64,000 nucleotides of DNA. Source: Melanocharis versteri. Its lineage: Eukaryota > Chordata > Aves > Passeriformes > Melanocharitidae. The DNA lies in the NCBI GenBank assembly GCA_013397845.1, contig VZTG01004266.1:1-64000 (forward strand). Reading direction: 5' to 3'. Under the pieces are notes generated by a model, which saw only the letters and a program-made list of their open reading frames with translations, was not told the origin of the DNA and did no database searches. The position numbers and the translations under genes are program-made. This document shows, in pieces, positions 22,933-36,445 of this stretch; position 1 is the stretch's first letter; each line of letters opens with the position of its first letter.

Positions 22933-25900
22933 CTGCAGAAGGAAAAACGTGTTAACTTTTTAATACGTGTAATATTGGTGCATGTTAGTAATGTATTTTA
23001 GATTATTTACTTGAATAAGTAACGGAGGAAATAATTCTGCAAACTATTGCTCTGTGAGGACATTTCTTGAGGTGTGAATAAGGGAGAACAAGGTTGAGCC
23101 CAGGGACTGTAACACTGATAAACCCACAAGGCTTTGTAGAGGCACTAAATATTGGTCTTATTTTCCAGTGAAGTTGTTGGGATCAGAGTTAGGCCTTTCC
23201 TGAAGATCCCATGGCAGGGCAGTCAGCATTTCTGGTGCAGGTTGGACAACCAGCACGAGTCTGTAACTGTTTCCCCATGGAAATTGCTGTGTAAGTGGAT
23301 CTGATGCATAAAACATCCCAAAGAGCAGGTTGCTGTGGCTGCACTGAGAGTTCATTCAATAATTGATATTTTAAACGTGTATCTGTTGTCATACGTGGCC
23401 CCTGGAAGCCTTGGCCTGTGGTCCAGCACTGGCTGGAGCTCTGTCCCTTTAGGGGATGCTCCAGGAGGACAAACCCCTGGTGTGAGCTGGTGCCGTGCAG
23501 GGAATGTCCTGCACAGCCAAGGAAATCCTAAACCAGGCAACAAACGCCTTTAAATTGCTTTGCTGTTGAAGAGCCTACCTCAGGATGTTTTAGGTGCTAA
23601 GTAGGTGATAAAACCACAGGAAGGATTGGCTTGGGATGCAGTCTGGTGCAGGCAGAACAGGGTTTTGTCAGCAAGCACCTGAGCAGGGCTTGTATTTGAG
23701 GGAGAACTTGTGAAGGACTCCAGGGCCACCCCAGAGCTGTCCCCGAGGGCTGGCTGGCTGTAGATGGTGACAGCAGACACAGGGCAGGTGCCTCTGAGGA
23801 ATAAATGTTGTGCCCAGGTGAGGCTGAGGCTCCACTGGGACAGGAACAGGCCATGGGAAGAAGGAAGAGCCCGTGACCCCCTCCAGTTGCAGAGAGATGT
23901 TCTGGGTGGGAATTGAGCTGTGAAAGGCACTGCCCTGCACAGGGGTTGGCAATGGGAATGTTGCTCCCTGAAATAGCTCGTGGTGACATTATCCACAGCA
24001 AAGGCCAGCTCTGTATTAATGCACAACAAATGCATTTGAATACCTGATTAACGTTTCTGTAACATTCAGCTGCCATTCTAAATTATATTAGAAACCAAGG
24101 ATTCAGGGAATTGATCTTTTAGGGTAGCTCTAAATATCCTTCTTCTTCTGCCTCCTTATTAAATAAATAGAATCTTTCCTCCAAATCAATCTTTTATTTT
24201 TTTTTCTTTCCTGTTCAGTGAACAATAGAAATGATGGGCAAGGTCTGCGGCTGGGAATTGGGCTCCTTTGGAGTTTTGCAGCAGGTCAAGGGCTACAAGA
24301 AAAACCTCTGGCAAATTGCTGACATGGGAGGAGTCCTGGGGCTGCCCATCTGGCCATGGAGCCCGGGATCCTGCACCTGCCAGAACAAGGGACAGGCTGG
24401 GGCTGAGACAGGAGGAAGGGGAGGAAATGCATTGGCAAAACACCCAGCGCATCAGGAGAGCATCTCCCACGCTGTGTGTGCTGGGCAAGGGCTGGCACCG
24501 GGCTGGAAGGGACTCAGGGCTTTGCCTCAGCCTGGATTTGGCCCATTGTTAACATCCCCCATCTCCCCTGCAGAAAGGGTCCCTTGTTTTTATGCCGTTT
24601 CTTCTTTAGGATAAAGCCCCTGGTGTGTCAGGGATGGCCCCGTGTTCAGTGGTGTTTCCTTGCTAAACCTTGACCAGCTACGTGAGGATGGTTTAACTTC
24701 CTCTCCTCCCACCTGATTTACCCAACTCTCTCTGAATAAAGTTCCCTGATCTGAGCACTGTCTTTGTGTAAACCCGAAGTAGAGTCCAATGTGCCAGGAT
24801 TTTCCATTGATGTTACAGAATTCAACCTAAAGAATTCTTGGCTAATCATTAATTCATCTGTTTGCAGTTTATTCATCTTTATTTCACCATTTACTTTGAG
24901 GGAGCATCAAAATCTGGAGACTGATCATTTTTTAAGAGCAAGTGTATGATGATATTTAATTAATTACAATGGCAACAATAACCTTAATTTCCCAGGTATT
25001 CCCCAAAGAGAACTGTGTTTTAATTAGAGATGCCACAAGGACAAATTAAATCTCCTGGATTGAAGCTTTGCTTTATGGCATTCACTTTACAGGAGTAAGG
25101 AGAGAAGGTGTCTTCATGTAAATATAATCTGAATTTTTTGGAAGCTCCTCCAAATGGCAGGGATGGAGAGAAGATAAATTTTGCTGATGATATTTGGTGT
25201 GACATTGGTAATTCTCAGAGGGACTCTACAGTGCAGTGTGCCAGTGTAGATGTTCTTTGCTTTTATGAAGGTGACAGACTTGACCTGTCATGTACTAGTT
25301 ACACCCTGGACAGACTAGAAATGTCACAAACTGCTAACAGTTACTACACAGGATATAAAAGCTTCTCTTTGCAGAGCTGTGGCACTTAAAAAGGTGGGGA
25401 GCTGCTTTCCTGCTCGAGTTTGTTGGGGTTTTTTAACTCTGTCCTCCCATATGGCAGTATAACAGAAATTACTGGGGGAGAAAAAGGGTTTTTACCAAGC
25501 TTAAAATTACTGCATTAAATGAACCAAATATGGTGTTAAAATTGCAGGATTTCCTCTCAAGATGGAAGTAATTTGTCTATAAAATGTCTTACTGAGTTTC
25601 ATGTCTGAGTAGCTTTTATTTGTCCTTCCCTACCTGTTTTTGGGGGGTTTTCTAAGACTGGTGGTGAAAATGAAATACATGGGTTCATGTAGGTGAATCA
25701 GTCGTGAAAACTTTCAGTGAAATGAGTGTTTGGTTGGTGTGAATTCACTCTTAACTTGAGCTTGAAGAAGACTTGAACAGTTTTGAGGCTGTCAGTGTTG
25801 GGATTTGCTTTTATTTTGTGTGGCTTTCGCTTTGTGTTGGTTTCCAGAGGAAATTCAGCTCGGAGCAAAGCAAACACAGAGCTTGACTTGCCCACCCCAG

Positions 25901-28900
25901 CCACACAATTGTGTCCCTATCAGAAATCCTTCTGTGCTGCAGGTGATTAATGCCCAAATCACACGTTCTGTGGGTTGGTGAGCAGTGTGAAACACGACTG
26001 AGCTCAAACACAGAGCTGAGGGAGCCAAACCTGAGCGTGGCATTCCCTCTCCTCAGCTGGAGCTGCAACCTGCCTCCTCCTTTGTGAGGGTATTTGCCTG
26101 TGATAACATTGTCCAGCCAAGAAACGCCATTAGCCTGCCTCTCAGAGAGTTTTGGCCAGATCAGTTTGATCTAAAAGTCAAATAGCCACGACCAGACCCT
26201 TCTGGGGCTGCCTCCATTGGGTTTATCACAACGGAGCTGCTCTATTTAACGGTATCACCTCCAGTCTTCAAAGTCAACAGCTGCTGCTCTGGAGACCAGC
26301 ACTGGTGATTGATGTTTGAAATATTGGCTGGCCACAGAGGTGTGTGTTTGCTGAAATACAGTTCAGGTTTGCCCTTGCTCGTTCATACTTCCAGGGAGCT
26401 TTTCGCTTCCGCATCGCCTGCTCCCGTTTTTTCGCCGGGCTGTCCGAGCTCCAGCAACATACCAAACCTCGAGCAATAATTCATCTAGTTTATCTCTCGG
26501 GGTGAAAGCTGCCACTTGAGAGTGGTGCCAGTCTGAGGCCTGTTCTGCTGGGCCCTCTCACCGTGGCATTTCACAGCAGCCTCTCTTCATTGTGTCCTTT
26601 CTTCCTCCACACACCAAGTAGTTCTTGGGCAAGTCTTAGGCTGTGGTTGGTTTTGTGATTTTGGGGGTTTTTTAATGAGTTTGAAGTGGTGGCAGCTGTC
26701 TCTGGCTGTAATTCATAGGAAGAATGAATGAGACTACTTCTTTGGGGACTGACATGCTTTAAGCAAGTAGTTGGGGATAGCAACATAAAAAAGGTTAAAG
26801 AAACTCAAAGAGCCCTGGGGAGAAGGGTTTTCATGGGAAGCTGCTTACCCTGGCTCCTGCAATGCTGTAGACCCTAAAGGGACATGAGGTGTCCCTTGGT
26901 AAGGAGCTGGAATTGCCAGGAAGGAGTTCAGGGATTTGTCCAGCATCAGTGAAACCCTGGGGGTGCTGCTGTCTGTCTGCAGCTTGTGCAGGATATTGGA
27001 AACACCTGAAGATTGGGCCTCATCCAGCTCTGCTGACAACTCTGCCATTTGGAGAATATCCTTCTACTTGAAAGTGACACCAACTGGAATTGTTTCAAGT
27101 CATTTTTATTAACATGCCAACTAACCTTTACCTTCCCTCCCATATGCTGACTTGAGTGTGAAATAACCTGGGATCTGATTGCTCTGTCTGGCTCCTGGTC
27201 CGATAGAGCTTCCTCTGACATTGCTGAAGCCCCTCAGAGGCTGCTGTGAGAAGCAGGGCAGGGAGCCCTGGACACTTTCTGAAGAATGAGAATATTTCTG
27301 TAGGCTCCTCTTGGAGTCTTATACTTTAAATGAAGTGCCAAGGCAAAAATGTCCTGGGAAAATAAGTATGTAATGGCTTTTACAGCTGCCTGTGAGGTGC
27401 TGTAGGCCCTTTATCACTTTTTATTGATAAAAATGGCATGTTAGGAGCAGAAGAGCCATAAAGCACACATTGGTAATGCCAGCCTGCTGCCTTGTAGCAC
27501 ACAGCAGCTTGGAACTGCAGGTGAGCCCTGCATAAGCTTCATTTCCATCCTTTTTTTTACTTCTTGCCTTTTAAACAGAAACCCAAGGAAAGGAGTCCAG
27601 CATCCACTCAAAGGAAATTCAGAGCGAGTCATTAGCACTGGCTCAGCTTTTAGCACCTCGGTGTGGGAGGCTCCTGCTGGTCCCGAGGTGTGAGAAGCTG
27701 CTCTCATTCCCTGGTTTACGGGAGGGATGGGATGTGCACCCTGCTTTGTTAGGCAGTGGCAAAACTGCAATTTAAGTCTTCAGTCTTTGCTCTGTCAAAA
27801 TTTTACATGGGGGAGAAAACGTCCTGTGAGGATTTTGGGATCATAGTCCGAATGCTGTTTCAAGAGCAGGCGAGTTGCTGTCCTGTGGTGACAAAATTTC
27901 GGGTGGTAAATGCTGGAGTAACTGGAGATGATGAGGAAAGGAGAAATCCTCAGTTATTACGAACATTTCAAGGTTCCCATTCCGTTTTTCTTGCTGGATT
28001 CCACATGTGACAAGCAGCGTCCTGACGTGTCAGGTCAGGCTGCATCAATCACGTCCTGCTGCATCACGTCCCGTGTGCAGGGTGCTGGAAACCACTTAGG
28101 GGTCACTCGGGAGGCTGGGGAGAGGATTCTGTGAAGCTGGAAGGGGGAAGAGAGGTTGGGGAAATGGAGGAAACTTTGGGAAAGCCCAGGATTTTCTCCC
28201 CTGGCCAGATGGGCGCCATCGGGTGGAGTCAGGGCTGGGGCACAACCTCATCCCATGGATTATTTCATAATAATGGACACCTAAGATGCAGAAATGTGCA
28301 GCTTTAGGAAGGAAGGGCTTTCAGCTGAGAGCTGGAAAACTTTCGACAAAATTCTCCAGTTTTGTGAAAAATCTGATTTGTGCTTTTTCAGGATTTGCTG
28401 ACTTGAAGAGGATAGAAAGCAAAAGTTTGGAGGCTATGGAAATAAAAAAAGCATGTGAAGGGGAGAGACCCCTCTCAAAATACTCTTCACTTTGTCCAAA
28501 GCTTTTTCTAATAGATAAAATATTAAAAAGGAAAATATAGATGCTGATTTTTTTTTATCTTGGTGACATTTTTATCTGTGGATCTTTTAACATTTTTTTT
28601 CTGGTAGAAACTATGGAAGCTGCCCATTTGTAAACAGGAATTTTCACCCTCTGTAGAGCTCTGTTTTTAAAGACAAGCCCATCAGTGGGACTATCTTGGC
28701 TTCTGATGCTTTCTGAGAAAGTTTCTAATCCAGCAAATGGATGCTCTGGGGTCATTTGAGGCTCAGCTCTGCAATAGAAAGCCAAGTGTAACATACAGCA
28801 AACGTTTTTTATTTCCCTGCTGGTATCTGGGTCACAGAATCAAAACAGATTTCAGCAGATTTTGGCTTTATCTTTTTTTTTTTTCCCCCAAAGATTTTGC

Positions 28901-31900
28901 TTCTGTTCTTGTCAGCAGCAGATCTGGCTGGATGTCTAGAACCATGGAAAACAAACTTCATCCCAACCTTGTTAGGCCCCAATTAAAGCTGACTGAGCTT
29001 TCCAGGTTTTCCAAGCATTTTCACAGGAGAATCAAGGTAAAAGGGCCACATCCATATTTTTCAGAAAGTAGAAGTTGATTTCTTAGCCAAATATTCCATG
29101 TAGGCCTTATGCTTTTTTTCCTTTTCACTTTAAACTTGAGTTTTAAACAAGGTATTCCAAGTTGAGTGTTGAAGAAAACCCTCTTAACCTGAACTGTTTT
29201 TATTGACAAGTCGTGGTAATTCCTACTTTTTCCTCTGGAAAATAACTTAACGGTATCAGTTGTGATCCTTTCTAAGACTTCCTAGCAATGCCAACATCTG
29301 CTCAGTCTGCAAGAGCATTTCTGTATTTTCATGCATCCTCCAGGCTTTGGAGAACATTGGACTTTTCTGGGTCCTTCCAGGCTCTTGTTTTACTTGCCAG
29401 ATATGGTGGAAAATAAACATCCAAAGAGGCAAAACCCCAACCAAAAAAATCCACCTCTCATTCCCTCCTCAAGCTGCTGCAACCTTGACTGGGGTGGGCA
29501 GAGGAAGAACCAAAAAGTCGTTGGCTTGGGGCTTGTAGTTGGCACAAAATTGAATTTTTTAAAAGGGTTTATTTAATTCCACTGTGGGAGCACTGGAGTG
29601 AAATACAGCAAGTGCCGAGTGTGTCAGTGGATATGCAGCTCCTAAAATGAAGAATCCATTTGATATCTGGGAAGCTGGTGCTGCCCAATGGCCTGGAGAA
29701 GGCACAGATGGGAAAGGGGAGCAGTTCAACCCCGTGGCTGTCAAGATCCTCTGGTGACAAGCACTTCATGCAAATGTGTTCAGGCAGAGAGCCTGGAAGA
29801 TCCAGCAGGGCTCCGTGTTGGGATTCTCGTTTCATATGTCTCTGCTTACAATCTGGAGTAAAAACGTGTGCACCTAAAGCCATGCAGTGCAGCTGAACCT
29901 GACAGATCTTGTCTAGACTCAGTTTGTCATAATAAATGCTACTTCCTCCAGTTGGGCTGAGTTGGCTCTGCAAAGAAAGAAATGCTCAGCTACTCCTTTA
30001 TTTTCCTTTTTTTTCTTCCCTTTATTTGGTCTTTCTGTTCATGTCATTATGGCAAGAGCTCACCTCGCAGCCTCCTCAGCTGTTCAGGTTTGTTTTTCAA
30101 ACTAATAATTGTGTGGTACAGGTTTTTTTTAATGGGCTGAGCTACTTAAATCTCAACCCTGCCCTCTCTACCTCTGACCTTCCACTCAAGGCTCTCCTGT
30201 TCCTTCTCTCCCCTCGTGCTCTGGCTGTATCAGCAGGCAAAGGTGGAGCTGGGCTGTGCAGTGTCAGCTGGCACGGATCTGACTTCTGAATCTTCCCTGG
30301 ACTCAGATCTGTCCAAAACCAGCGGAGTTCTGGGGCGATGAGATCATCCCCGAGTTTCCCCAGCAGAAATGAGAGCTGACTCCAACTTTCAGCTCTGATT
30401 AGAGGTGAACTGCAGGAGGAGAGATGGACAATGAGCTGGTTGTGAGCCAGGCATTGCCAATCCCACTTGTAGCCTCATTTTCGCTGTCGAGATAATCTCT
30501 CTTGGAAGGTCAAGCAGCCCAAAGCAGCACAGCCTATTTTCTTTAGTTATAATTGATTCCTGATACGAAAAACTGCATCCAGCCATCTCTGTAGGGGAAG
30601 TTTTTCTTAATTTGCTGGTGAAGAGCACCCAGCCAAGGAAGGAGTGTCTGACAATGTGCTTGAACCCACGAGAGTATTGCAAATCTCATTTAATGAGACG
30701 CTCTGGAAGCGCTGTCCAGAGCCTCGTTGGTCGTGTTATGAAAATGATGATCTGAGATCCGAGACAGGGTGGAATAAGTGGGGTAACTATGAGGAGGTTT
30801 GGAGTCATCTGCTCCCAAACATGAAGATGTGGCTGCACAAGGATGTTCTGAGTTACCTCGAGGTTCCAAAAGCAGTTGTAGGATTCATTTATTCTCACTT
30901 ATTCCCGTCCTCTTGGCGTTAAACTTGCTTTGGCTCTTAAACTCTACGAGAATAAAAACAGTGTATTTTTGTCTAGTTTTTGTTTGGGCTTTAGTTTTGT
31001 TTAAGGTTTTTTTGGTGGGTTTTTTTTCCCTTTTCCAGAAAGTATTAGCATTGCAGACAAGTTTAGAGGATGTTAAATCTTGGCTTGCTAACAGGAGGCT
31101 CAAAGATACTGCAATCTGGTCTCAGTATAATGAGCCCCTTTGTTATATTTAAATACTATCATACTATCCTATACACAGCCAAGCACTGGGATGTTTTATA
31201 TTAACAATGCACCAGCACTAAAACCTCAGACAACGCTAAAAAGGCACTAATTATTATTATTAGTGTTTTACACTAACAATAAATGTCAAATGGAACCCTG
31301 CAAACAAATAACTACCTGTCAGCGAGTGAATGAAAAGCAATCTTAGGAAAGTGAATTAAAACCCAAACAACAGAAAACTCAACAGGCTCAGGGGCTGGGG
31401 GTTGGTGCAGCTCCCGTGCAGGAGCAGCAGCACATTCCTGCCTGGGAGAGTTGTGTCCCTTCCTGGATGTGGAGGAACCTGGGAGGGTGGGAGGGATGAG
31501 CTCAGATCAGCTGTGGGAGATTCTTACTCATGGCACATGGAAATTGGGTATTAATGAGGATTTAGTGGGTTTGTTTGTTACATGGGTTGTGCAGTGCTTG
31601 GAAGTTTTATCAGTGGAAATAACGAAGTTGGGCAGTGGATCGTGTTTATTTTGGGGACACATTTCTCTTAGGTTTTTTTTAAGTGTGTCTCCCAAAGACT
31701 TATTTTTATAAATGGTACATTTTATTTTTCAATCTTCATGTATCTTTGATATCTGATTGACATTTTGAGGACGCTCTAATCCTTTCTACTGAAGGAAGCT
31801 CTCACAGTGGCAGCTCTTGCAATCAGCTTCCCAGAGCTCTGCTTGCTCTTTTTGTGATGGGATGAGGTCTAGGACTGGGGAGCTGAAAGGGATTGAGATC

Positions 31901-33795
31901 TGCTGAGTGGCAGCACAGGTTTCACAGAGCTTTTTCTCACTTGGACCTGTTCAGAAAATCCAGATTAGTGCCCCTGACTCTGCCTCACACCAGTGTGAGT
32001 GTAACCCTCCACCAGACTCAGCCCAGCTGAAAAAATAGAAAGAAGGAACAAAAACTACCAAAAAAAATAAAGAGAGAGGGAATTGGCCCAAGGTCTTGAT
32101 TCAGCCTGCAATGACAGGCAGCAGTGGAAGCTGGCACACAGCTAATCCAGGTGACCTAAACAGGGAGAGAATGAGGAACATTCCAAAGGCAATGGCTTTC
32201 AGAAGGAGGAATCCTACAGAGTTTCAGGCCTCTGCTGACAAGTTAAAATGCCTTCAATTAGAAATTAGTTTTCTCCATTAAAACCAATCATTAGTGCTCA
32301 GTAGGTTGTGTGGCATTGAGGGTGACAGCCCAGATCAGCTCAGTTATATTTTAGTGAGTGTTTTACCTCAACCTTTCCCTCTTGTTTTAAAGAGTAACCA
32401 AACCCGAAATACCCCAGTTTGCAGGTGACACCCAGGGTTAATAAACTGATTTCTCTGAGCACTCCCTGGACCAGCCCACCTGAATTACAGTGCCCAGCAC
32501 AGGGGAGCTCCTGAATCTTTCCAGGTTCATTCCCTTTTTCTCTTAATCTTTGCATGCTGGAAACAAACGTATTAAAAAACCCAGCTAATTCCATTCACAA
32601 TGGGCTCCTGCTGCAGAGATGTGCTGTGATTCATCTTCAGGCCTTGCCAAATCATTCTTGGTAGGCTTGGCTCCTCTGCCTGTGAGTAATGGACACGTTT
32701 CCAGTTGCTCTAAGAATGAAAGGATGGATTGCTGTAATCAGATTTAAAGGAGAAACTCTGCAAAAATTCCTATTTGCTTTCACTATTTAGTGATCATGTG
32801 GAATGAACAGAGATTTTCAGTGTTTGGAGGAGCAGGGAGGACACTGCCATCCACAAAAGTGGGGCTTTCCAGCCACTCTGGTTTTACTTCCTCCTGACCT
32901 TCCCAAAACACTGCCTGGCTCAGATCCATCAGGTAGGACCCATTTTGGAGACTATTCACACCCTATTGTAATATTCCTTGAAGTTTGAGACCATGATGAG
33001 GAAGAAATTAAGTTTATACCAATGGATTAACTAGAGAAGTTCCATTGAATTTGGACTAGCCCCTGTAAAAGTTTTCTAAAATTTAAAATACCTCTGCTGC
33101 AGAACTTGAGCTGCTGGGATCTGAATGTCGTGGTGAAAGCTGGTGAAGGATTTGTTACTGCAGTCAGAAAGAGCACACAATGACTTCTTTCAGTACGTTT
33201 TGATGACTTTTAGATAACTCATAGTTTGAGACGCCACCGTGGAGGTTTGAGCAGAGACCAAACTTCTGATTTGAAATCAGCAAATGTGAATCCAGTGCTG
33301 GGTTATTTTGGGCTGAGCAAAGCTCAGGTCCCTGCCTGTCACAGAGCACAGATCAGACAATTCTGTGGGCATCAGACTGAGATCTGGAGGGGGCTCTCGT
33401 GTGACCCAGCAGATCCCTGCCTGAGGGCAAAGACAAAGCAAGAGGGAACATGTGACAGCAATAAACGTAGAGATAATGGGAAATTTACAGGAGCAAACCT
33501 GAAAATAACAAAAGGCTGCGTGGAGACAGCTCTCCAATGTCACGCAGGAATAAGATTCCTTTAGCTGGGTGTGCAGCTGGATAAGGGACTCTGTTTACAA
33601 GGGAAGAGTGGAGTTTGCTTTCTGCAGGAGGCCAGAGAGCCTCTCCGGCGCGAGGGTGAAGGTGCTGCACGGGAAGGAGCAGGATGATGGAGGGGAGCTG
33701 AGGGCCAGGGGCTGGTGTGGGGCTCTGCCCAGGAATGCTGAGAGCAGAGCAGCTCCAGCAGCCTGGGGAGTCACTGAGCAATAAACTGAGCATTA
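22933..33795. other. No gene recognised; 10.9 kb
   Basis: The longest open frames are 159 codons (23597-24076, minus) and 134 codons (29569-29973, minus); neither shows a domain I know. A 12-T run sits at 28873-28884. A small set of nested inverted repeats (CACTAAT/ATTAGTG) lies at 31245-31278. Directly upstream of the CKAP2L-like fragment one would expect further exons if the gene were intact, and none is visible. Confidence 0.5.
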
Positions 33796-33986
33796 TAACT
33801 GAGCAGTGCTGCGTAGCTGCATCCCTGAGCCCTGCTCGGGGTCAGGGACAGGACACAGAGCAGGAAGGATGTACAGCAGAGTCACCGAGTTACTGCCCNA
33901 AATAACTGAGCAGTGCTGCGTTACTGCGTCCCTGAGCCCTGCTTGGGGACAGGGACACACGGAGCAGAGTCACCGAGTTACTGCCC
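33796..33986. repeat. Duplicated gap flanks
   Basis: TAACTGAGCAGTGCTGCG begins both 33796 and 33903. The two copies run in parallel to CACCGAGTTACTGCCC (ending at 33898 and 33986) on either side of an unknown base at 33899. The left copy has about 20 bp more in the middle. The copies differ by several bases, so this is either a short tandem repeat or two alleles joined head to tail by the assembler. Confidence 0.75.
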
Positions 33987-35836
33987 TGGCAGCGGTGGGA
34001 GCTCCCAGCAGCCAGCCCCATCCAGCCCTTGGAAGGTTCTCCCTCTGCAGCCTGGAGAAGCTCCTGCTCAGGATTGCTTTCTGCCACAGAACTCTTTCAA
34101 AATTTCCCACCAGGCGTCAGCAGCTCTTTAAGCCGTGCTGTCTATTTTGAGTTTTATTTAGATTAACAAATTCCACACCCTCGCATACAAAAGCAGAATA
34201 GAGTGAAAACACAAGCTGCCCTAACAGAGCAATATCCAACAAACATTATGCTACTCAGAAATATTTGCTGTACAATCCTCCCCACAAAAGGGACTTGTTC
34301 AGCCAAAAGATGTCAGATAGCATCTTGCTAAAAGCAATGGTGCCAGTGGAGCTTGCTTCCAAGTTCATGCAGCTGATTTTTTTTTTTCCCTCTGTTTGCT
34401 TCATGCTAAGAAAATCAGCCATTTATTTCTCTGGATGCCTGAACTTGGAGGAAGGAGGTGGATGGACACTGCACAGGGCTGGGAGTGCTGGGAAAAGGGG
34501 CTCTGGTGGGAGCAGGAGTGTGCAGCAGGACCTGCTGCTCTGTTCACAGAGGTTTTCTATTCCACAGGTTGCTCTGTAACCACGTGTTGCTGCACTTGCT
34601 CATTTTTACCCTTTAGACCTCCAGGAGATAATAGAATTTTTAAAAATAGCCCCTGTGGCAGTGGTTTATTTCTGTGAAATCCGATGAATTTATGTACAGA
34701 AATCCCAACTCTTTTTGTGTGGCCTGTGAGGAGATGCTTGATGTGTTCAGACAAAGATGCTTTTCTCTGTTTTGCAGAAGTTGTTTTGTATAGTCAGCAG
34801 TGCAATTTGGGTGGATTGATTTTATTTTACATTAAAATTTGGGGATGAGGGGAGAGAAAAAGAAGAAAGGAAGGACGTGTGTGCTTTTTGACTGCCTTCA
34901 GAGAGACCAATTTTTCTTTTAATGCTTAGCTCTTACTAATGGGGGGAAAGTAACCCCTCCATGAACTACCTGCATGAGAAGTCAGTGCTGTTTCTTTGAT
35001 TTATAGAGAAATGTTTGTGGAAGAGGCTGCCCTGGAGCTTTTGAAGTGGGCAGGACACAGAGGCTAATGTAAAGCTGAGCATTTAAATCCATTTATCCAA
35101 ATAGTCATCGTTCCCATCTGGAGACAGATGAAATAATAAATATTGAACCAAGAAACATCCCCCACCATTTTATTAAAGGAAAGGTTGTTATTTTTTTTAA
35201 GTGCTAATCTTTCAGCTCTTGCCAATTTGTTTAATAATTAAAGCATAGGCCCATGTGTCTGCTGACCCTGGCAGGCTTCTGCAAAGGTGTTTATTGATCA
35301 GAAATGGGATTTTGGAGGATATTTTTGTGTCTTATCTCTTAGATTCTCAAGCCATTTGTAGCAGAAACGGCACTGAATTTCTTTTTTTCCAAGGATATTT
35401 GGTTTAAGAGGTGATTTAAGGAGCGTTGTCCTTTGAGGACCAAAAACTCCGTGGAACTGCAGCACCACTAATTTCCTTGGTGCTGAAATGGGGGGGAAGG
35501 CAGTCAAATTAATTCCTGCTATGGTCTGTTACGTGAGAGAGGATCTCATTGTAACCACAAATACGATTTCCATAAATGCCTGTGGAATTGCCTCCCCACC
35601 CCTCTGATCTGATCCGTTAATTTGGAGGGGTAGGGGAGATGCAGCATGGCTGACGGGAGTTTTGCAGAGAATCTCAGAGCATCCCCCTCCCACACCAACA
35701 GAAAAAAGCAGTGGAGGCTCACATTTCCAGCAGGGTGCAGCTCCTCTGTGCGAGCCAGCCCCACAAGAAGATCCCCTCCGGGAGGTGGCACCCAGGACGT
35801 TGGGTGGGGCAGGGATGGCGTGTGGGGGTCTGTCTC
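33987..35836. other. No gene recognised
   Basis: The longest open frame is 104 codons (34265-34579, plus), without known domains. AT-rich, unrepetitive sequence dominates 34790-35300. Confidence 0.5.
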
Positions 35837-35933
35837 TGTTTGAAAAGACAGGAGTCTGCTAAGGAAGGCAGGAGCCTCCCTTGGAAGAGGAAATGCACCC
35901 CCCTTCCCTCCAAATTAATATAATTCTGAAATT
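35837..35933 (+). mobile_element. Truncated interspersed repeat ending at an assembly gap, copy 1 (ERV/LTR-like)
   Basis: The 97 bp from TGTTTGAAAAGACAGGAG to TATAATTCTGAAATT match 58738-58830 with only a few differences. Both copies stop at an unknown base. From memory the sequence resembles a common songbird endogenous-retrovirus-type repeat; no coding part is present. The rest of the element is probably missing in the gap at 35934. Confidence 0.65.
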
Positions 35934-35934
35934 N
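35934..35934. other. Assembly gap (single n), probably hiding the rest of a repeat
   Basis: The sequence left of the n is repeat (35837-35933); the sequence to the right (AACCTAGGACAGGG) is unrelated to the right flank of the second copy. The gap length is unknown. Confidence 0.9.
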
Positions 35935-36230
35935 AACCTAGGACAGGGTCAGAGCAGGGAGTTTTCCCAGTGGGAATTGGGGATGAAGCCCTGGTTGGAG
36001 CCTGCCTTGCTGTTTGCTGGTAGCCAGGCTGCAGGGACTGTGTGTGAGCTGGAGCTGGTGGGGGATATTAATCTGGGGTAAATTCTCTGGAGTTTAGAAA
36101 TAACCACATTCCCAAGCAGCTGCAGCTCCAGCCTAGCAACACTTTGCTCCTTGTGTGGGGCTCCTGCAGGAAAGCCCAGCGAGAGCACCAACCATTCAGA
36201 TCTGTTTGGAACTGCTGCATCTTCCTTGGG

Positions 36231-36445
36231 AATCACTGAGTGGTTTGGGTTGGGAGGGACCTTAAATATAATCCATTCCCACCCCTGCCCTGGCAGGGAT
36301 ACCTCCCACTGTCCCAGGTGCTCCCAGCCCCATCCAGCCCGGCCTTGGGCACTGCCAGGGATCCAGGGGCAGCCACAGCTGCTCTGGGCACCCCGTGCCA
36401 GGGCCTCAGCATCCTCCCAGGGAAGGATTTCTGTCCAAACCAAGA
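36231..36445 (-). mobile_element. CR1 LINE 3' end, minus strand
   Basis: TGGTTTGGGTTGGGAGGGAC (36241-36260) is the well-known reverse complement of the CR1 3' end. It is followed by CCTGCCCTGGCAGGGATACC, CATCCAGCCCGGCCTTG, CAGCTGCTCTGGGCA and GGGAAGGATTTCTGTCC, in the expected order. The octamer remnant AATCACTGAG at 36231 marks the element's 3' end. The 5' part is truncated near 36445. A 174-codon minus-strand frame across it is non-functional. Confidence 0.9.

Noticed and set aside
31968..32020. CTCACACCAGTGTGAGTGTAAC, like another ancient amniote repeat
   Set aside because: Too short and too diverged to separate from chance; kept out of the feature list.
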